Shown: positions 17,369 to 26,796, numbered from the stretch's first letter. The stretch is 64,000 nt of DNA from Paenibacillus arenilitoris (GCF_014705655.1 NZ_JACXIY010000024.1:62001-126000), one strand, 5' to 3'. Numbers and translations: made by a program. The notes: generated by a model from the letters alone, not told the origin.

Positions 17369-19192
17369 ATGTTCTATTCGCTAAGAAGCCGTCTGATCGC
17401 GATTTTTTTCCTGCTCTTCGTCCTGTCCTTCGTGACCCTGTCGCTGCTGCTGTTCAACCAGTCCCGCGAAATTATCCGGTCTTATATCGAATCCTCCGCT
17501 TTGGAGAAAATGGGGGAGTACGGCTCCTACATCGATATGGTCCAGACGCAAATATATGACCTCGCGTCCATCGTCTTCAACAGCGATCTGACGAGAAGCT
17601 GGGAGGCGACCGCCTCCGATCCCGCGGCTTCGGCCGGGGAGAAAAATCTGGCCCACTTCCATATGAGCCAATTTCTGACGCAGACGACGAACAGCTACTC
17701 CAGCGTATCGAAGGTGACGATCTACCGGCCGGAGGGCACCTGGGTGAGCAGCGGCAATCTCGTCGTATCCGATCCTTCGTTCCTGCGGGAGGAGTGGTAC
17801 AACGACTTCAAGCGCAAGGACGAGCGCTGGATCGCGGCGCACACGGACGCGGCGGAGCTTCGCAACAACAACAAGCATCCGGTGATCAGCCTGCTCATGC
17901 CGATCGGCACGTTCGAGCCTTCCTTGACGAGAAGCGTCATGAAAATAAACGTAAGCGCCGACTATTTCCTCGAGCCGCTGAACCGGATTCACCTCGGCGA
18001 GAGCGGCACCATCTATTTGCTCGATCAGCAAGGGAAGCCGATGCTGTCCCAGTCTTCTTACGACGCGCATTCGGGCATGCTGCGGCAGGTCGAGAACATA
18101 CGCGCCGGCTGGCGGAAGCAGGGGGTCGTGTACTTGACGAACGAGCAGGGCGAGAAGGACATTCTCGTGTACAAAAAGCTGCCGCAGACAAATTGGATGC
18201 TGGTCGGCTTCGTCTCGGAGAACGATCTGTATTCGCAGCTGTTCCGGCTGCGGGATACGATTCTCGTCGTCGCGACCCTGCTGCTCCTCTTGTCCCTCGT
18301 CCTGGCGACGTGGCTGTCGCACGGCATAACGAAGCCGCTCTCGCGGCTGGTGCTCGCGATGCGGCACGTGCAGCGGGGCGACTTCATCCATGCGGAGAGC
18401 CGCCTGTCGCCCGTGAAGAGCGTGCGCAACGAGGTCGGCTTCGCGACGGAGACGTTCCGCAACATGGTGACGCAGCTCAGGCGGCATATCAAGACCGAAT
18501 TCGAGCAGAAGCTGCTCCGGCAGCAGGCGGAATACAAGGCGCTGCTCATGCAGATCAACCCGCATTTCCTGTTCAACACGCTGGAGCTCATGAGCAGCCT
18601 CGCGATGCAGCGCCGTACCGACGACACGGTGGAGGTGATCGAATCGCTTGGCAAAATGATGCGCTTCTCGCTCAAAATAAGCGACGATCTGATCCGACTG
18701 GAAGAAGAGCTCGTATACGTCGGATATTACATCTCCATCTTGAACATCCGATTCGGCGACCGGCTCGAGATTGCGGTCGAGAAGGAAGGCGAGCTGGACA
18801 GGCTGACGATCGTGAAGTTCATTATCCAGCCGCTGATCGAGAACGCGGTGAAGTACAGCTTCCGGCACCGGACGGACGCGAAGGTCCGCCTCCGCGTCAG
18901 GCGCGCGGAAGGGCGCGTCCATCTGATCGTGTCCGACAACGGTCCGGGCATGGCGCCCGAGCGGCGCAAGGAGCTGCTGGACTACGCGGCCACCGCCCGG
19001 CTCGATCATATCTTATCAAGCCGGGACAGCCGGATCGGCCTGGGCAATGTTCTGTCCCGGTGCCGCTTGTATTACGAGTCGCTGTTCGAGGCTCGCATCG
19101 ATTCGGCGCCCGGAGAAGGCACGACGATCGAGCTCATACTACCCGCACAGGAGGAACGCCATCATGTACCGAGTGTTGATCGTGGACGATGA
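17369..19192 (+). CDS. YesM-type sensor histidine kinase
   Basis: 607-residue membrane kinase. Membrane segment 1 is at about residues 8-29, an extracellular Cache-type sensor covers 30-290, membrane segment 2 is around 292-314, followed by a HAMP linker. The His_kinase (LytS/YesM) domain has QINPHFLFNTLE with phospho-acceptor His399, and the ATPase domain carries PLIENAVKYS and SDNGPGMA, then IGLGNV. ATG 17369 follows gggagga. Its 3' end overlaps the response regulator by 29 bases. The pair should regulate the transporter genes from 20825 onward. Confidence 0.92.
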   Translation: MFYSLRSRLIAIFFLLFVLSFVTLSLLLFNQSREIIRSYIESSALEKMGEYGSYIDMVQTQIYDLASIVFNSDLTRSWEATASDPAASAGEKNLAHFHMSQFLTQTTNSYSSVSKVTIYRPEGTWVSSGNLVVSDPSFLREEWYNDFKRKDERWIAAHTDAAELRNNNKHPVISLLMPIGTFEPSLTRSVMKINVSADYFLEPLNRIHLGESGTIYLLDQQGKPMLSQSSYDAHSGMLRQVENIRAGWRKQGVVYLTNEQGEKDILVYKKLPQTNWMLVGFVSENDLYSQLFRLRDTILVVATLLLLLSLVLATWLSHGITKPLSRLVLAMRHVQRGDFIHAESRLSPVKSVRNEVGFATETFRNMVTQLRRHIKTEFEQKLLRQQAEYKALLMQINPHFLFNTLELMSSLAMQRRTDDTVEVIESLGKMMRFSLKISDDLIRLEEELVYVGYYISILNIRFGDRLEIAVEKEGELDRLTIVKFIIQPLIENAVKYSFRHRTDAKVRLRVRRAEGRVHLIVSDNGPGMAPERRKELLDYAATARLDHILSSRDSRIGLGNVLSRCRLYYESLFEARIDSAPGEGTTIELILPAQEERHHVPSVDRGR

Positions 19193-20762
19193 ACCGGAAA
19201 TCAGACAGGGGCTGCGGCTCAAGGTGGATTGGGAGGGACTCGGCTTCCGCATCGCAGGCGAGGCTTCGAACGGCGTCGAGGCGCTGGAGCGGCTGGCCGC
19301 CGAAGCGATCGATATCGTCGTCACCGACATGAATATGCCGGTCATGGACGGAACGAGCTTCCTCGATGCCTGCCATGAGCAGTATCCGCACTTGCGGCTG
19401 ATCGTCATTACGGGCTACGAGGATTTTCATTACGCGAAGGCGGCGATCCGGAACCACGCGCGGGATTATTTGCTCAAGCCGGTCGCGAGGGACGAGCTGA
19501 CGGGGGCTTTGACGAAGGTCGGGCAGGAGCTCGATAAGGAGCGGCTAGACCGTGATCAGGCCGCGATGACGGAATGGCGGCTGTCGCAATATTACAAGGA
19601 GATGAAGGAGCACTTCCTCGTCCGCATCGTGAAGGAGGAGCCGCAGCGGGACAACGTCGTCATGGAGCGCGCCCGGTTATTCGAGCTTGACGGATGGGAC
19701 GGGCGCGCCGTGCGGTTCATGACAGCCGGGCTGACGGCCCGCCGGGCAGAGAGCGTCGACCCGGAGCGGTCGCCGGACCGGTTCCGCCTGCCGTTCGAAA
19801 TGATGGCAAGGGAATGCGCGGAGGGGCATCGCGGCTCGATACAGACGTTTCGCGACCCCAATTACCCGGGCCTCATGCACTTTGCGCTGCTGGAGGAAGA
19901 GGGCCTGCGGGCGGCATTCGCCGAGGCGCTGCACCGGCACGTGACGGCCTTCATGAATTTCGAGATTAGAGCCTCGGCCGGTCAGCCCGTGCGCGGCTTC
20001 AAGCAATGGAAGGAAGGGTATATGGCCTCCTTGCTGGCATGGAACGTGCCGGGCGGCAAGGAAGCCGGCGATGCGAAGGGTCCGGCCGGACAAGCGCTGC
20101 CCGAGGACGCGATCAAGGTGATCGAGCGCTATTTGGCCCGCGGGGAGCTCGCCTCTCTCGAAGAGGCGATCCGGCAGGAGCTGCAAGAGGCGAGCGCCTC
20201 GCAGCCCGTCTTTGTCAAGGCGATCTTCCAGCTCTACCTGATGCTCGAGCCGATCGCGCAGGAGCTGCGGATTACGCTCGGCAGCGGCGAGCAGCTGTGG
20301 CTTCGTCCGGAGATGACGCTCAGCCTCGATACGGTGGAGAAAGCCGTCCGCTTTCTGATGGGCATCGCGGCGAAGATCGAGCGGAAGCGGCAAATCGACA
20401 ACGAGGAGGCCGATCCGTCCCTTGTCGCGGCGGCCCAGCAATTCATCGACGAGCACTATATGGACGACCTGAACTTGACGATGATCGCCGAGAAGTATAA
20501 CTATAACGCCTCCTACTTCTCGGAAATGTTCAAGGCGAAGGCGGGCAAGACCTTCATCCAATATTTGAACGAGGTACGCATAGGCCATGCCGTCCGGCTG
20601 CTGAAGCAGACGACGCTGAACCTGTGGGACATCGCGGAGCTGACCGGCTTCTCGAACGCGAGCTATTTCAGCTCGCGGTTCAAGCGGATGTACGGCATGA
20701 CCCCTTCCGAATTCCGGCTGCGGCCATCTGAAAAAATCGATAGCGAACATCCGAAGAATTAG
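19164..20762 (+). CDS. YesN-type AraC response regulator
   Basis: 532-residue partner of the preceding kinase. Receiver domain at 1-120 with VDDE, phospho-acceptor Asp55 in VTDMNMP and switch Lys in LLKPV. The middle region is variable, and the C-terminal AraC DNA-binding domain (about 430-525) has LTMIAEKYNYNASYFSEMF and LWDIAELTGFSNASYFSSRF, ending in MTPSEFR. I start at ATG 19164 with aggagg upstream; longer in-frame starts lie inside the kinase gene. Expected to activate the operon at 20825 after phosphorylation. Confidence 0.92.
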   Translation: MYRVLIVDDEPEIRQGLRLKVDWEGLGFRIAGEASNGVEALERLAAEAIDIVVTDMNMPVMDGTSFLDACHEQYPHLRLIVITGYEDFHYAKAAIRNHARDYLLKPVARDELTGALTKVGQELDKERLDRDQAAMTEWRLSQYYKEMKEHFLVRIVKEEPQRDNVVMERARLFELDGWDGRAVRFMTAGLTARRAESVDPERSPDRFRLPFEMMARECAEGHRGSIQTFRDPNYPGLMHFALLEEEGLRAAFAEALHRHVTAFMNFEIRASAGQPVRGFKQWKEGYMASLLAWNVPGGKEAGDAKGPAGQALPEDAIKVIERYLARGELASLEEAIRQELQEASASQPVFVKAIFQLYLMLEPIAQELRITLGSGEQLWLRPEMTLSLDTVEKAVRFLMGIAAKIERKRQIDNEEADPSLVAAAQQFIDEHYMDDLNLTMIAEKYNYNASYFSEMFKAKAGKTFIQYLNEVRIGHAVRLLKQTTLNLWDIAELTGFSNASYFSSRFKRMYGMTPSEFRLRPSEKIDSEHPKN

Positions 20763-20777
20763 CATTCATTCCGCGGT

Positions 20778-20817
20778 GCCCCTCCCTTATGATGAATTTA
20801 CATCAATAGAGAGGGGC
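20778..20817 (+). promoter_or_regulatory. Leader hairpin covering the permease ribosome site
   Basis: gcccctc (20778-20784) pairs with gaggggc (20811-20817), with an inner tgatg/catca stem (20790-20794 / 20801-20805). The right arm includes the Shine-Dalgarno of the gene at 20825. No T-run follows, so it is not a normal terminator. It could limit translation or protect the mRNA. Confidence 0.5.
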
Positions 20818-20824
20818 ATTCGCG

Positions 20825-21739
20825 ATGAGTTCAAGCCGCAAGCCGCTGGCAAGAGGCCATAACCTGACGGCGTATACGTTTCTGCTGCCGTGGCTGATCG
20901 GATTTTTTTGCCTGACGCTCGGTCCGATGCTCGGTTCGCTTTATTTGTCGCTGACGAGGTATAACCTCCTGACGCCGCCGCAATGGATCGGAATCGCCAA
21001 CTACATCGAAATCTTGAAGGAGGACGACACGTTCTCGAATTCGTTGTGGCTGACGGTCAAATACGTATTCCTCTCCGTGCCGCTCCGGCTCGCCTTCGCG
21101 CTGCTCGTCGCCATGGCGCTGAACAAAGGCATCCGGGCGCTCGGCATTTACCGGACCGTCTATTATATTCCGTCCCTGCTCGGCGGAAGCGTGGCGATCG
21201 CCATCGTCTGGCGGCAGATCTTCGACGGCGGCGGCCTGGTGAACCGGTTTCTGGACTGGTTCGGCATCCAGGGGCCGTCCTGGATTTCGCATCCCGATTA
21301 CATCGTCTATACGATCATTTCGCTATCCGTCTGGCAATTCGGCTCCGCCATGGTCATCTTCCTCGCGGGGCTCAAGCAGGTGCCGGGCGACCTGTACGAA
21401 GCGGCGCAGGTGGACGGGGCGAACAAGGTGCGGCAGTTTTTCGCCATTACGCTGCCGATGCTGACGCCCGTCATCTTTTTCAACCTCGTCATGAGCATCA
21501 TCAACTCGTTCCAGGCGTTCACGCCGGCGTTCGTGATCGGCGACGGACGGGGCGGCCCGCTGGACGCGACGATGTTCTACACCTTGTACCTGTACCTGAA
21601 GGGCTTCTCGTTCTTCGATATGGGCTACGCGTCCGCGCTCGCCTGGATCATGCTGATCATCATCGGCGCATTCACGGCCGTCATATTCGCGACGTCGAAG
21701 CATTGGGTGTTCTACGGCGACGGCAAGGAAGGGAGGTAG
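20825..21739 (+). CDS. Sugar ABC permease, MalF/UgpA type
   Basis: 304-residue membrane subunit with six predicted membrane segments. EAA loop: LYEAAQVDGANKVRQFFAITLPMLTP. The start LLPWLIGFFCLTLGPMLGSLYLSLTRYN is typical of the CUT1 MalF-like branch and differs from the LplB-like permeases of the other loci. It pairs with the gene six bases downstream and with the lipoprotein at 22707. No ATPase gene is present. Confidence 0.9.
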   Translation: MSSSRKPLARGHNLTAYTFLLPWLIGFFCLTLGPMLGSLYLSLTRYNLLTPPQWIGIANYIEILKEDDTFSNSLWLTVKYVFLSVPLRLAFALLVAMALNKGIRALGIYRTVYYIPSLLGGSVAIAIVWRQIFDGGGLVNRFLDWFGIQGPSWISHPDYIVYTIISLSVWQFGSAMVIFLAGLKQVPGDLYEAAQVDGANKVRQFFAITLPMLTPVIFFNLVMSIINSFQAFTPAFVIGDGRGGPLDATMFYTLYLYLKGFSFFDMGYASALAWIMLIIIGAFTAVIFATSKHWVFYGDGKEGR

Positions 21740-21745
21740 AGGCGC

Positions 21746-22585
21746 ATGACGCTGGCAAACGGGTTAAAAGGGTTCACGAAGCATGCGCTGATCATCCTCT
21801 TCGGCATCGCCATGATCTATCCGGTGCTGTGGCTGGTCAGCAGCTCCTTCAAGCCGAACGACATGATTTTCGCGAAGCCCGGCTTATGGCCGGCCTCATT
21901 CACGCTGGACAATTACGTCAACGGCTGGCGCGGCTTTCAAGGCGTCGCGTTCGGCACGTTTTTCGCCAATTCGTGGCTGATCTCCATTCTGAGCGTGCTC
22001 GGCAACGTTATTACGTGCTCGCTGGCGGCGTTCGCCTTCGCGAGGCTGAATTTCAAGTTCCGGAAGCTGTGGTTCGCGCTGATGCTCGTGACGATCATGC
22101 TGCCTTATCACGTCACGCTCGTTCCGCAGTACGTCATCTACAACGAGCTGCAATGGATCAACACGTATTATCCGCTCATCCTGCCGAAGTGGCTGGCGCA
22201 CGATTCCTTCTTCATCCTGATGATGGTGCAGTTCATCCGCGGCATTCCGAGAGAGCTGGACGAGAGCGCGACGATCGACGGCTGCAGCCAGCGGCAGATC
22301 TATCTCCGCGTAATCCTGCCGCTGCTGACGCCGGCGCTTATCTCGGCCGCCATCTTCACCTTCATCTGGTCGTGGGACGACTTCTTCAGCCAAATGATCT
22401 ACTTGAGCGACATTAAGCTGTTCACGGTACAGCTGGGCATCCGGTCGCTGTTCGATCCGACCGGCCAATCGGACTGGGGGGCGCTGCTGGCGATGTCGAC
22501 GCTGTCGCTCGTCCCGATCACGCTCATCTTCCTGTTCTTCCAGCGATATTTCCTGGACGGGATCGCGACGACGGGGCTCAAATAA
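21746..22585 (+). CDS. Sugar ABC permease, MalG/UgpE type
   Basis: 279-residue second permease of locus 2. EAA loop: LDESATIDGCSQRQIYLRVILPLLTP, ending in QRYFLDGIATTGLK, which is the CUT1 MalG-like terminus. Six bases after the previous gene with a ribosome site (gggaggtag) overlapping its stop, so the two are translated together. Confidence 0.9.
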   Translation: MTLANGLKGFTKHALIILFGIAMIYPVLWLVSSSFKPNDMIFAKPGLWPASFTLDNYVNGWRGFQGVAFGTFFANSWLISILSVLGNVITCSLAAFAFARLNFKFRKLWFALMLVTIMLPYHVTLVPQYVIYNELQWINTYYPLILPKWLAHDSFFILMMVQFIRGIPRELDESATIDGCSQRQIYLRVILPLLTPALISAAIFTFIWSWDDFFSQMIYLSDIKLFTVQLGIRSLFDPTGQSDWGALLAMSTLSLVPITLIFLFFQRYFLDGIATTGLK

Positions 22586-22706
22586 CGCATTGCAGCCGAA
22601 AAAAATGATAATGAACACCCGAAGGAATGAAATTCCGGTCATTCGGAAATAAGCGTAGCATGAGTGGTGCAAGCGAATTCACTTTCGAACATAGGGGGAA
22701 ATCAAG

Positions 22707-24056
22707 ATGAGAAAACGGATGCTAATCGCGGCGTTAGGCATGCTGACGGCGTTCACGGCGGCTTGCTCCGGCGGCACCGGAAGCCCGGGCGCGGGAAGCG
22801 GCGGCGCGGGAGCGAGCAACGCGCCGGCGGGCAGCGGCAACGACGCCGGCGGAGCGGAGCAGGTCGAGCTTCGCATCATGTGGTGGGGCGACCAGAAGCG
22901 GGCGGACATCACGAACGAGGCGCTCAAGGTGTTCCAGGAGAAACATCCGAACATTAAGGTCGTAGGCGAGTTCGCGCCGTCCACCGGCTACTTCGACAAG
23001 CTCAATACGCAGCTGGCTTCCGGCACGGCGCCCGATATTTTCTTCCTCGGCGGCAACGTGGTCGATTACGCGAACAAGGAAGTGCTGCTCGACCTGGAGC
23101 CTTACGTCGGCAAAGAGCTGGATTTGAGCGATATGGATCAATCGATGATCGAATACGGCACGATCGGCGGCAAGCTGCTCCATATTTCGGCCGGAGCGAA
23201 CGCCCGCGGCGTCGTCGTGAACAAGACGCTCTTCGAGAAGGCCGGCATGCCGGTGCCGGAGGACGGCTGGAACTGGGAGGACTACGCGCGGATCAGCAAG
23301 GAGATTTCCGAGAAGCTGGGCGACGGCGTCTACGGCACGTACAACATGTCGGTCGACGGGATGGACATCGGACTGAAGCAGCAAGGAAAGCAGCTTTACG
23401 ATATGGCGAACGGGACGCTCGGCTTCGATGAGGCCGATGCGCTGAAGTGGTTCCAATATTGGGACGCGACGGCGAAGGCGGGCGGCGTCGTGCCTTCCGA
23501 TCTGCAGGTGTCGAACCCGCCCGGCGACACGAGCAAGTCGCTCATCGTAACGGGCAAGGTCGCCATGAGCCTCATCCCGTCCAACCAGCTTGCGGCGCTG
23601 CAAGGACTCACGCAGGATGAGCTGATCATGGTTCAGCTGCCGCGCGGCGAGAAGGGCACAGGCGTCGTGTTCGAATCGAGCCAGGGACTGTCCGGCTACG
23701 CGAAGACGAAGCATCCGAAGGAAGTGGCGACGCTGCTCAGCTTCTTCATCAACGATTCGGACGTCGCGAAGATTCTCGGCAGCGACCGCGGCGTGCCCGT
23801 CACGGCGGCGAACCGCGCGCTGCTCGAGGGCGAGTCGAGCCCGGTGGAGAAGATCGTCTACGACTATACGAGCCGCGTATCCGAGGCGACGAAGACGGAG
23901 CCGTTCGCGGTGAGCTACAACCCGCCGGGCTTCTCGGAATACTCGAAGCTGGCCGAATCGACGATGTACGAGATCGGCTTCGGCCGGAAGAGCGTGGAGG
24001 CGGCGGTCAAAGATTTCTACGAAGGTACGGTCAAAATTTTCAAAAACAACCAGTAA
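22707..24056 (+). CDS. Sugar-binding lipoprotein (CUT1 type)
   Basis: 449-residue binding lipoprotein. Signal peptide with lipobox TAAC and lipid-bearing Cys20, then a Gly/Ala/Ser-rich tether and a MalE/UgpB-like fold (LRIMWWGDQKRADITNEALK, then KHPNIKVVGEF). It feeds the permeases at 20825 and 21746. The 121-base gap upstream has no terminator; a strong one follows. Substrate unknown; the linked glycosidase and GH43 remnant point to a plant-type oligosaccharide, as inference. Confidence 0.9.
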   Translation: MRKRMLIAALGMLTAFTAACSGGTGSPGAGSGGAGASNAPAGSGNDAGGAEQVELRIMWWGDQKRADITNEALKVFQEKHPNIKVVGEFAPSTGYFDKLNTQLASGTAPDIFFLGGNVVDYANKEVLLDLEPYVGKELDLSDMDQSMIEYGTIGGKLLHISAGANARGVVVNKTLFEKAGMPVPEDGWNWEDYARISKEISEKLGDGVYGTYNMSVDGMDIGLKQQGKQLYDMANGTLGFDEADALKWFQYWDATAKAGGVVPSDLQVSNPPGDTSKSLIVTGKVAMSLIPSNQLAALQGLTQDELIMVQLPRGEKGTGVVFESSQGLSGYAKTKHPKEVATLLSFFINDSDVAKILGSDRGVPVTAANRALLEGESSPVEKIVYDYTSRVSEATKTEPFAVSYNPPGFSEYSKLAESTMYEIGFGRKSVEAAVKDFYEGTVKIFKNNQ

Positions 24057-24084
24057 GGGGCTCGCGCGCCCCGGAATGACGGCG

Positions 24085-24113
24085 ACAGGCTGCCTCGCGG
24101 CAGCCTGTTTTTT
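24085..24113 (+). terminator. Strong terminator after the binding-protein gene
   Basis: acaggctgcc (24085-24094), loop tcgc, ggcagcctgt (24099-24108), then a T-run. Confidence 0.9.
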
Positions 24114-24138
24114 ATAAGAGGAGCAACGAGGAGAGGGG

Positions 24139-25797
24139 ATGACGTCGATGAACGAATCTTTGCTTAGGCGGCTTCGAGAGCTGCCTATGGACGAGAGACT
24201 CGGCGAACCGAAGAAGCCGCAGGACGCGGCAAGCATCGAGGAGTGGAAGCGCTCCGGCGTCCGCTTCGCTGCCGGCTCAGGCAAGCTCGAGCGGGTTTAT
24301 TACGCCGCGGCGCGGACGCTGCTTGACTGCATCGCGCCGACGGGCGGCGAGGAGCGGATTTTGCAGGAGGGCGGCATCTATCTCGGCTGCTGGCTGGAGA
24401 GCACGGGCACGATTAACGCCGAGCTGCTGTCGCGGTTCATGCCGCGCGTGTCGGAGGCGACGTACCGCTCGTTCGCCGCGCATCAGCGCGAGGACGGGCT
24501 GCTGCCCTACAAGCTGACCGGGAACGGCCCCGCTTACCGGCAAATCCAGCTCGTGACGCCGCTCGCCCGCAGCGTATGGCATTATTACAGGCTGCAGCGC
24601 GCCGACAAGCGGTTTCTGCGGACGATGTACGCGGCGATGGCGCACTACGACGAGTGGCTCGCCGCCTACCGCGACACCCGCGGCACGGGCTGCGTCGAAG
24701 CGTTCGGCACGTTCGACACCGGGCACGACCTGTCGCCGCGCTTCTGGCACGCGCCCGATACGCCGCACGGCGGCGACGCGGGGCAGGTGAACCCGGACTC
24801 GCCGATCTTGCCGTTCCTCGCGCCAGACCTGACGGCTAACGTATACTGCCAGCGGCTATACTTGGCGCGAATCGCGGAGGAGCTCGGCGAGCCCGGGGAG
24901 CCGTGGCGGGCCAAGGCGGAGGCGAGCCTGAACAGCTTGTTCCGCCATTGCTTCGACGCCGGGGACCACTTCTTCTACGACCGCGACCGGAACGGCGAGC
25001 TCGTGCGCGTGCAGTCCGACGTGCTGCTGCGGGTGATGGCGTGCGAGGTCGGGGAACGGCCGTTCTTCGATGAAGCCTTGAAGCGGTATTTGCTGAATAC
25101 GGGCAAGTTTTTCGCCAAATACCCGTTCACCTCGATCGCGATGGACGATCCGAGGTTCGATCCGTTCTCGACCTACAACAGCTGGGGAGGAGCGAGCAAC
25201 TTCCTGAGCCTGATCCGGGCGCCGCACGCGTTCGAGCATCACGGCCGGCACGTGGAGCTGACCTGGGTGCTGCAGCCGATTCTGTCGGCGTTCGCGCGGG
25301 CCGAGCGCTTCGCGCAAGCCGTCAGCCCGTGGACGGGCAGCGAAGGGTTCACCGAGGCGTACTCGCCGTCGATTCTGTGCCTGCTCGATTATATCGAGCG
25401 GCTAAGCGGCATCCTGCCGACGCAAGGCGGCGAGCTGTGGTTCACGGGGCTCGTCCCGTACGCGATGGACCATGGCGAGGAGGTCGCGGGCGAGACCGGC
25501 TACGCCCGGGTCGTGGACGGCACCGAGTACGAGCTGCTGAACGCGCGGGACGGCTCCGAAATTTACCGGGACGGCGAGAGCCATATCCGCTTCCCGAGCG
25601 GGGTGCGGGTCGTTACCGGTCGGGACGGCAAGCTGAGAAGCGTCGTCGGCATGAGCGTCCGGACGGTGGAAGGAACGCTGCGCTACGAGGGCCGCGACAT
25701 GCCGTTCAAGGCGAAGGGCAACGAAGTGCTGGCGTACGAGGACGGCGCGCTCAGAAGCGTGTCCGATATCGGCATCATTCATCCGACTTACCGGTAG
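24139..25797 (+). CDS. (alpha/alpha)6-barrel glycosidase (MGH1/GH63-like)
   Basis: About 552 residues, no signal peptide, so cytoplasmic. Helical repeats and motifs such as QREDGLLPYKL, FGTFDTGHDLSPRFW, DLTANVYCQRLYLARIAEE, TYNSWGGASNFLSLIR and ELTWVLQPIL fit the six-hairpin glycosidase fold of the MGH1-like domain, related to GH63 and trehalases. Acidic residues in this fold act as general acid and base, but I cannot assign them. A small beta-rich C-terminal portion follows. The start is either ATG 24139 or 24148; gaggagagg lies upstream of both. It follows a terminator but remains in the same direction as the transporter. Substrate not deducible. Confidence 0.72.
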   Translation: MTSMNESLLRRLRELPMDERLGEPKKPQDAASIEEWKRSGVRFAAGSGKLERVYYAAARTLLDCIAPTGGEERILQEGGIYLGCWLESTGTINAELLSRFMPRVSEATYRSFAAHQREDGLLPYKLTGNGPAYRQIQLVTPLARSVWHYYRLQRADKRFLRTMYAAMAHYDEWLAAYRDTRGTGCVEAFGTFDTGHDLSPRFWHAPDTPHGGDAGQVNPDSPILPFLAPDLTANVYCQRLYLARIAEELGEPGEPWRAKAEASLNSLFRHCFDAGDHFFYDRDRNGELVRVQSDVLLRVMACEVGERPFFDEALKRYLLNTGKFFAKYPFTSIAMDDPRFDPFSTYNSWGGASNFLSLIRAPHAFEHHGRHVELTWVLQPILSAFARAERFAQAVSPWTGSEGFTEAYSPSILCLLDYIERLSGILPTQGGELWFTGLVPYAMDHGEEVAGETGYARVVDGTEYELLNARDGSEIYRDGESHIRFPSGVRVVTGRDGKLRSVVGMSVRTVEGTLRYEGRDMPFKAKGNEVLAYEDGALRSVSDIGIIHPTYR

Positions 25798-25815
25798 GGA
25801 AGAGAGGAGACCGTT

Positions 25816-26042
25816 ATGCTCAGAAGAGAGGATATTCAAATCAGGGATCCGTTCGTGCTGCCCGTGCCCAAGCAGAAGCGTTATTACTTGTTCGGCAGCA
25901 CCGACCGGAACATCTGGGGCAAGGGGACGGGGACCGTCTCGCGCTGACGATCCATACGCCGAACCGGACGCCGGACGAGCGCCCGATCTTCGTCGAGCTG
26001 CTTGAGCAAGACGGGAAATGGGCGATCGGGGACGAGCTGTAA
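25816..26042 (+). pseudogene. GH43 glycosidase gene with a large internal deletion
   Basis: The first 40 or so codons (from ATG 25816, good ribosome site gagaggaga) encode the beginning of a GH43 five-bladed propeller enzyme: IQIRDPFVLPV, with the catalytic-base Asp in RDPF, then YYLFGSTDRNIWG. The frame then shifts and hits TGA at about 25947. In a second frame 25923-26042 encodes GDRLALTIHTPN, then RTPDERPIFVELLEQ and a short tail, which is the end of the same kind of enzyme. Roughly 240 residues of the middle are missing, with the junction near 25920-25930. It cannot be active. It sits directly after the glycosidase at 24139, so locus 2 once had a second enzyme. Confidence 0.8.
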
Positions 26043-26156
26043 GGGACAGCTATAGAAACGCAATCCATAATTCACGCTAATAAAGGTTCATGGCATTTAT
26101 AATCGTCAGGCGTGGCGTCTGCATGATGGAGGCGCGCCTGACTGCAGACCGGAACG

Positions 26157-26190
26157 GCCCGCTGTTGCTTCCTTACGGCGGGCTTTTCTT
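26157..26190 (+). terminator. Terminator closing locus 2
   Basis: gcccgc(t)g (26157-26164) pairs with c(g)gcgggc (26176-26183), followed by ttttcttctt. Also positioned to protect the converging toxin gene from readthrough. Confidence 0.75.
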
Positions 26191-26213
26191 CTTAGGATCG
26201 TCGCGCAAATGTT

Positions 26214-26540
26214 TTATTCAAACGAGTCGAATAATTCGCGAAGGTAGTCTCTCCGACCATGCAGGATGCGATAGATAATGATGGTGTCATCCATAATCCT
26301 GTAGAAGACCAAATAGGGATTTACTACAATAAACCGGCAGCCTCGTTGAGTAAGGGAATATTCGTCTTCCGATAAGACGGAGCCCTTATGGGGGAAATCG
26401 GCTAAACTCGACAGGTGGGCATCCAGCTTCTCCAGCCTGTCTTCTGCCGCAGTAACGTTATCCTTGGCTATAAATGAAAATATTTCGTCCATATCGTCTA
26501 CAGCAGCCGGAGCGTATTTGATTTTAATCTTTCGCGGCAT
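26214..26540 (-). CDS. RelE/ParE-family toxin
   Basis: 108-residue toxin of a type II toxin-antitoxin pair; members either cleave mRNA on the ribosome or poison gyrase. The fold signature is visible: basic N-terminal strand KIKIKYAPAAVDDMDEIFSFI, two helices, then CRFIVVNPYLVFYRI and IIIYRILHGRRDYLREL. The closing RILHGRRD is common in ParE-like members. The gene overlaps the antitoxin by 17 bases. The antitoxin comes first in transcription order, the usual arrangement. Confidence 0.88.
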   Translation of the reverse strand: MPRKIKIKYAPAAVDDMDEIFSFIAKDNVTAAEDRLEKLDAHLSSLADFPHKGSVLSEDEYSLTQRGCRFIVVNPYLVFYRIMDDTIIIYRILHGRRDYLRELFDSFE

Positions 26541-26796
26541 CGATCTTCCTCCGCATTCTTGCGATCACTGTATCATGGTCAAGTAATTCCGCCCCTTCGG
26601 CAACCTGCTTTTCGGCTATTAAAAGCTTGGATTGGAGCTTGATGCGAGCCTCCATGCGCCGGTACGCCTCATGGCTCATCACGACCAAATCCGCTTCCCC
26701 GTTACGTGTAATAATGACGGGTTCGTCAAGTTCGTGACAATATTTCGAGAAACCGTTGTAATCCTGCCGTATTGAAGTGGAGGGCTTGATATGCAT
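26524..26796 (-). CDS. Phd/YefM-family antitoxin
   Basis: 90-residue antitoxin. The N-terminal half is the DNA-binding Phd/YefM fold (IRQDYNGFSKYCHELDEPVIITRNGEADLVVMS), with EPVIITRNG characteristic of the family. The C-terminal helix would wrap around the toxin. Ribosome site ggaaggag precedes ATG 26796. The two repeats around the promoter are likely its operator. Confidence 0.88.
   Translation of the reverse strand: MHIKPSTSIRQDYNGFSKYCHELDEPVIITRNGEADLVVMSHEAYRRMEARIKLQSKLLIAEKQVAEGAELLDHDTVIARMRRKIDAAKD

Noticed and set aside
26036..26052. agctgt-aaggg-acagct hairpin after the GH43 remnant
   Set aside because: Too short and without a T-run to be called a terminator; the better one is at 26157-26190.
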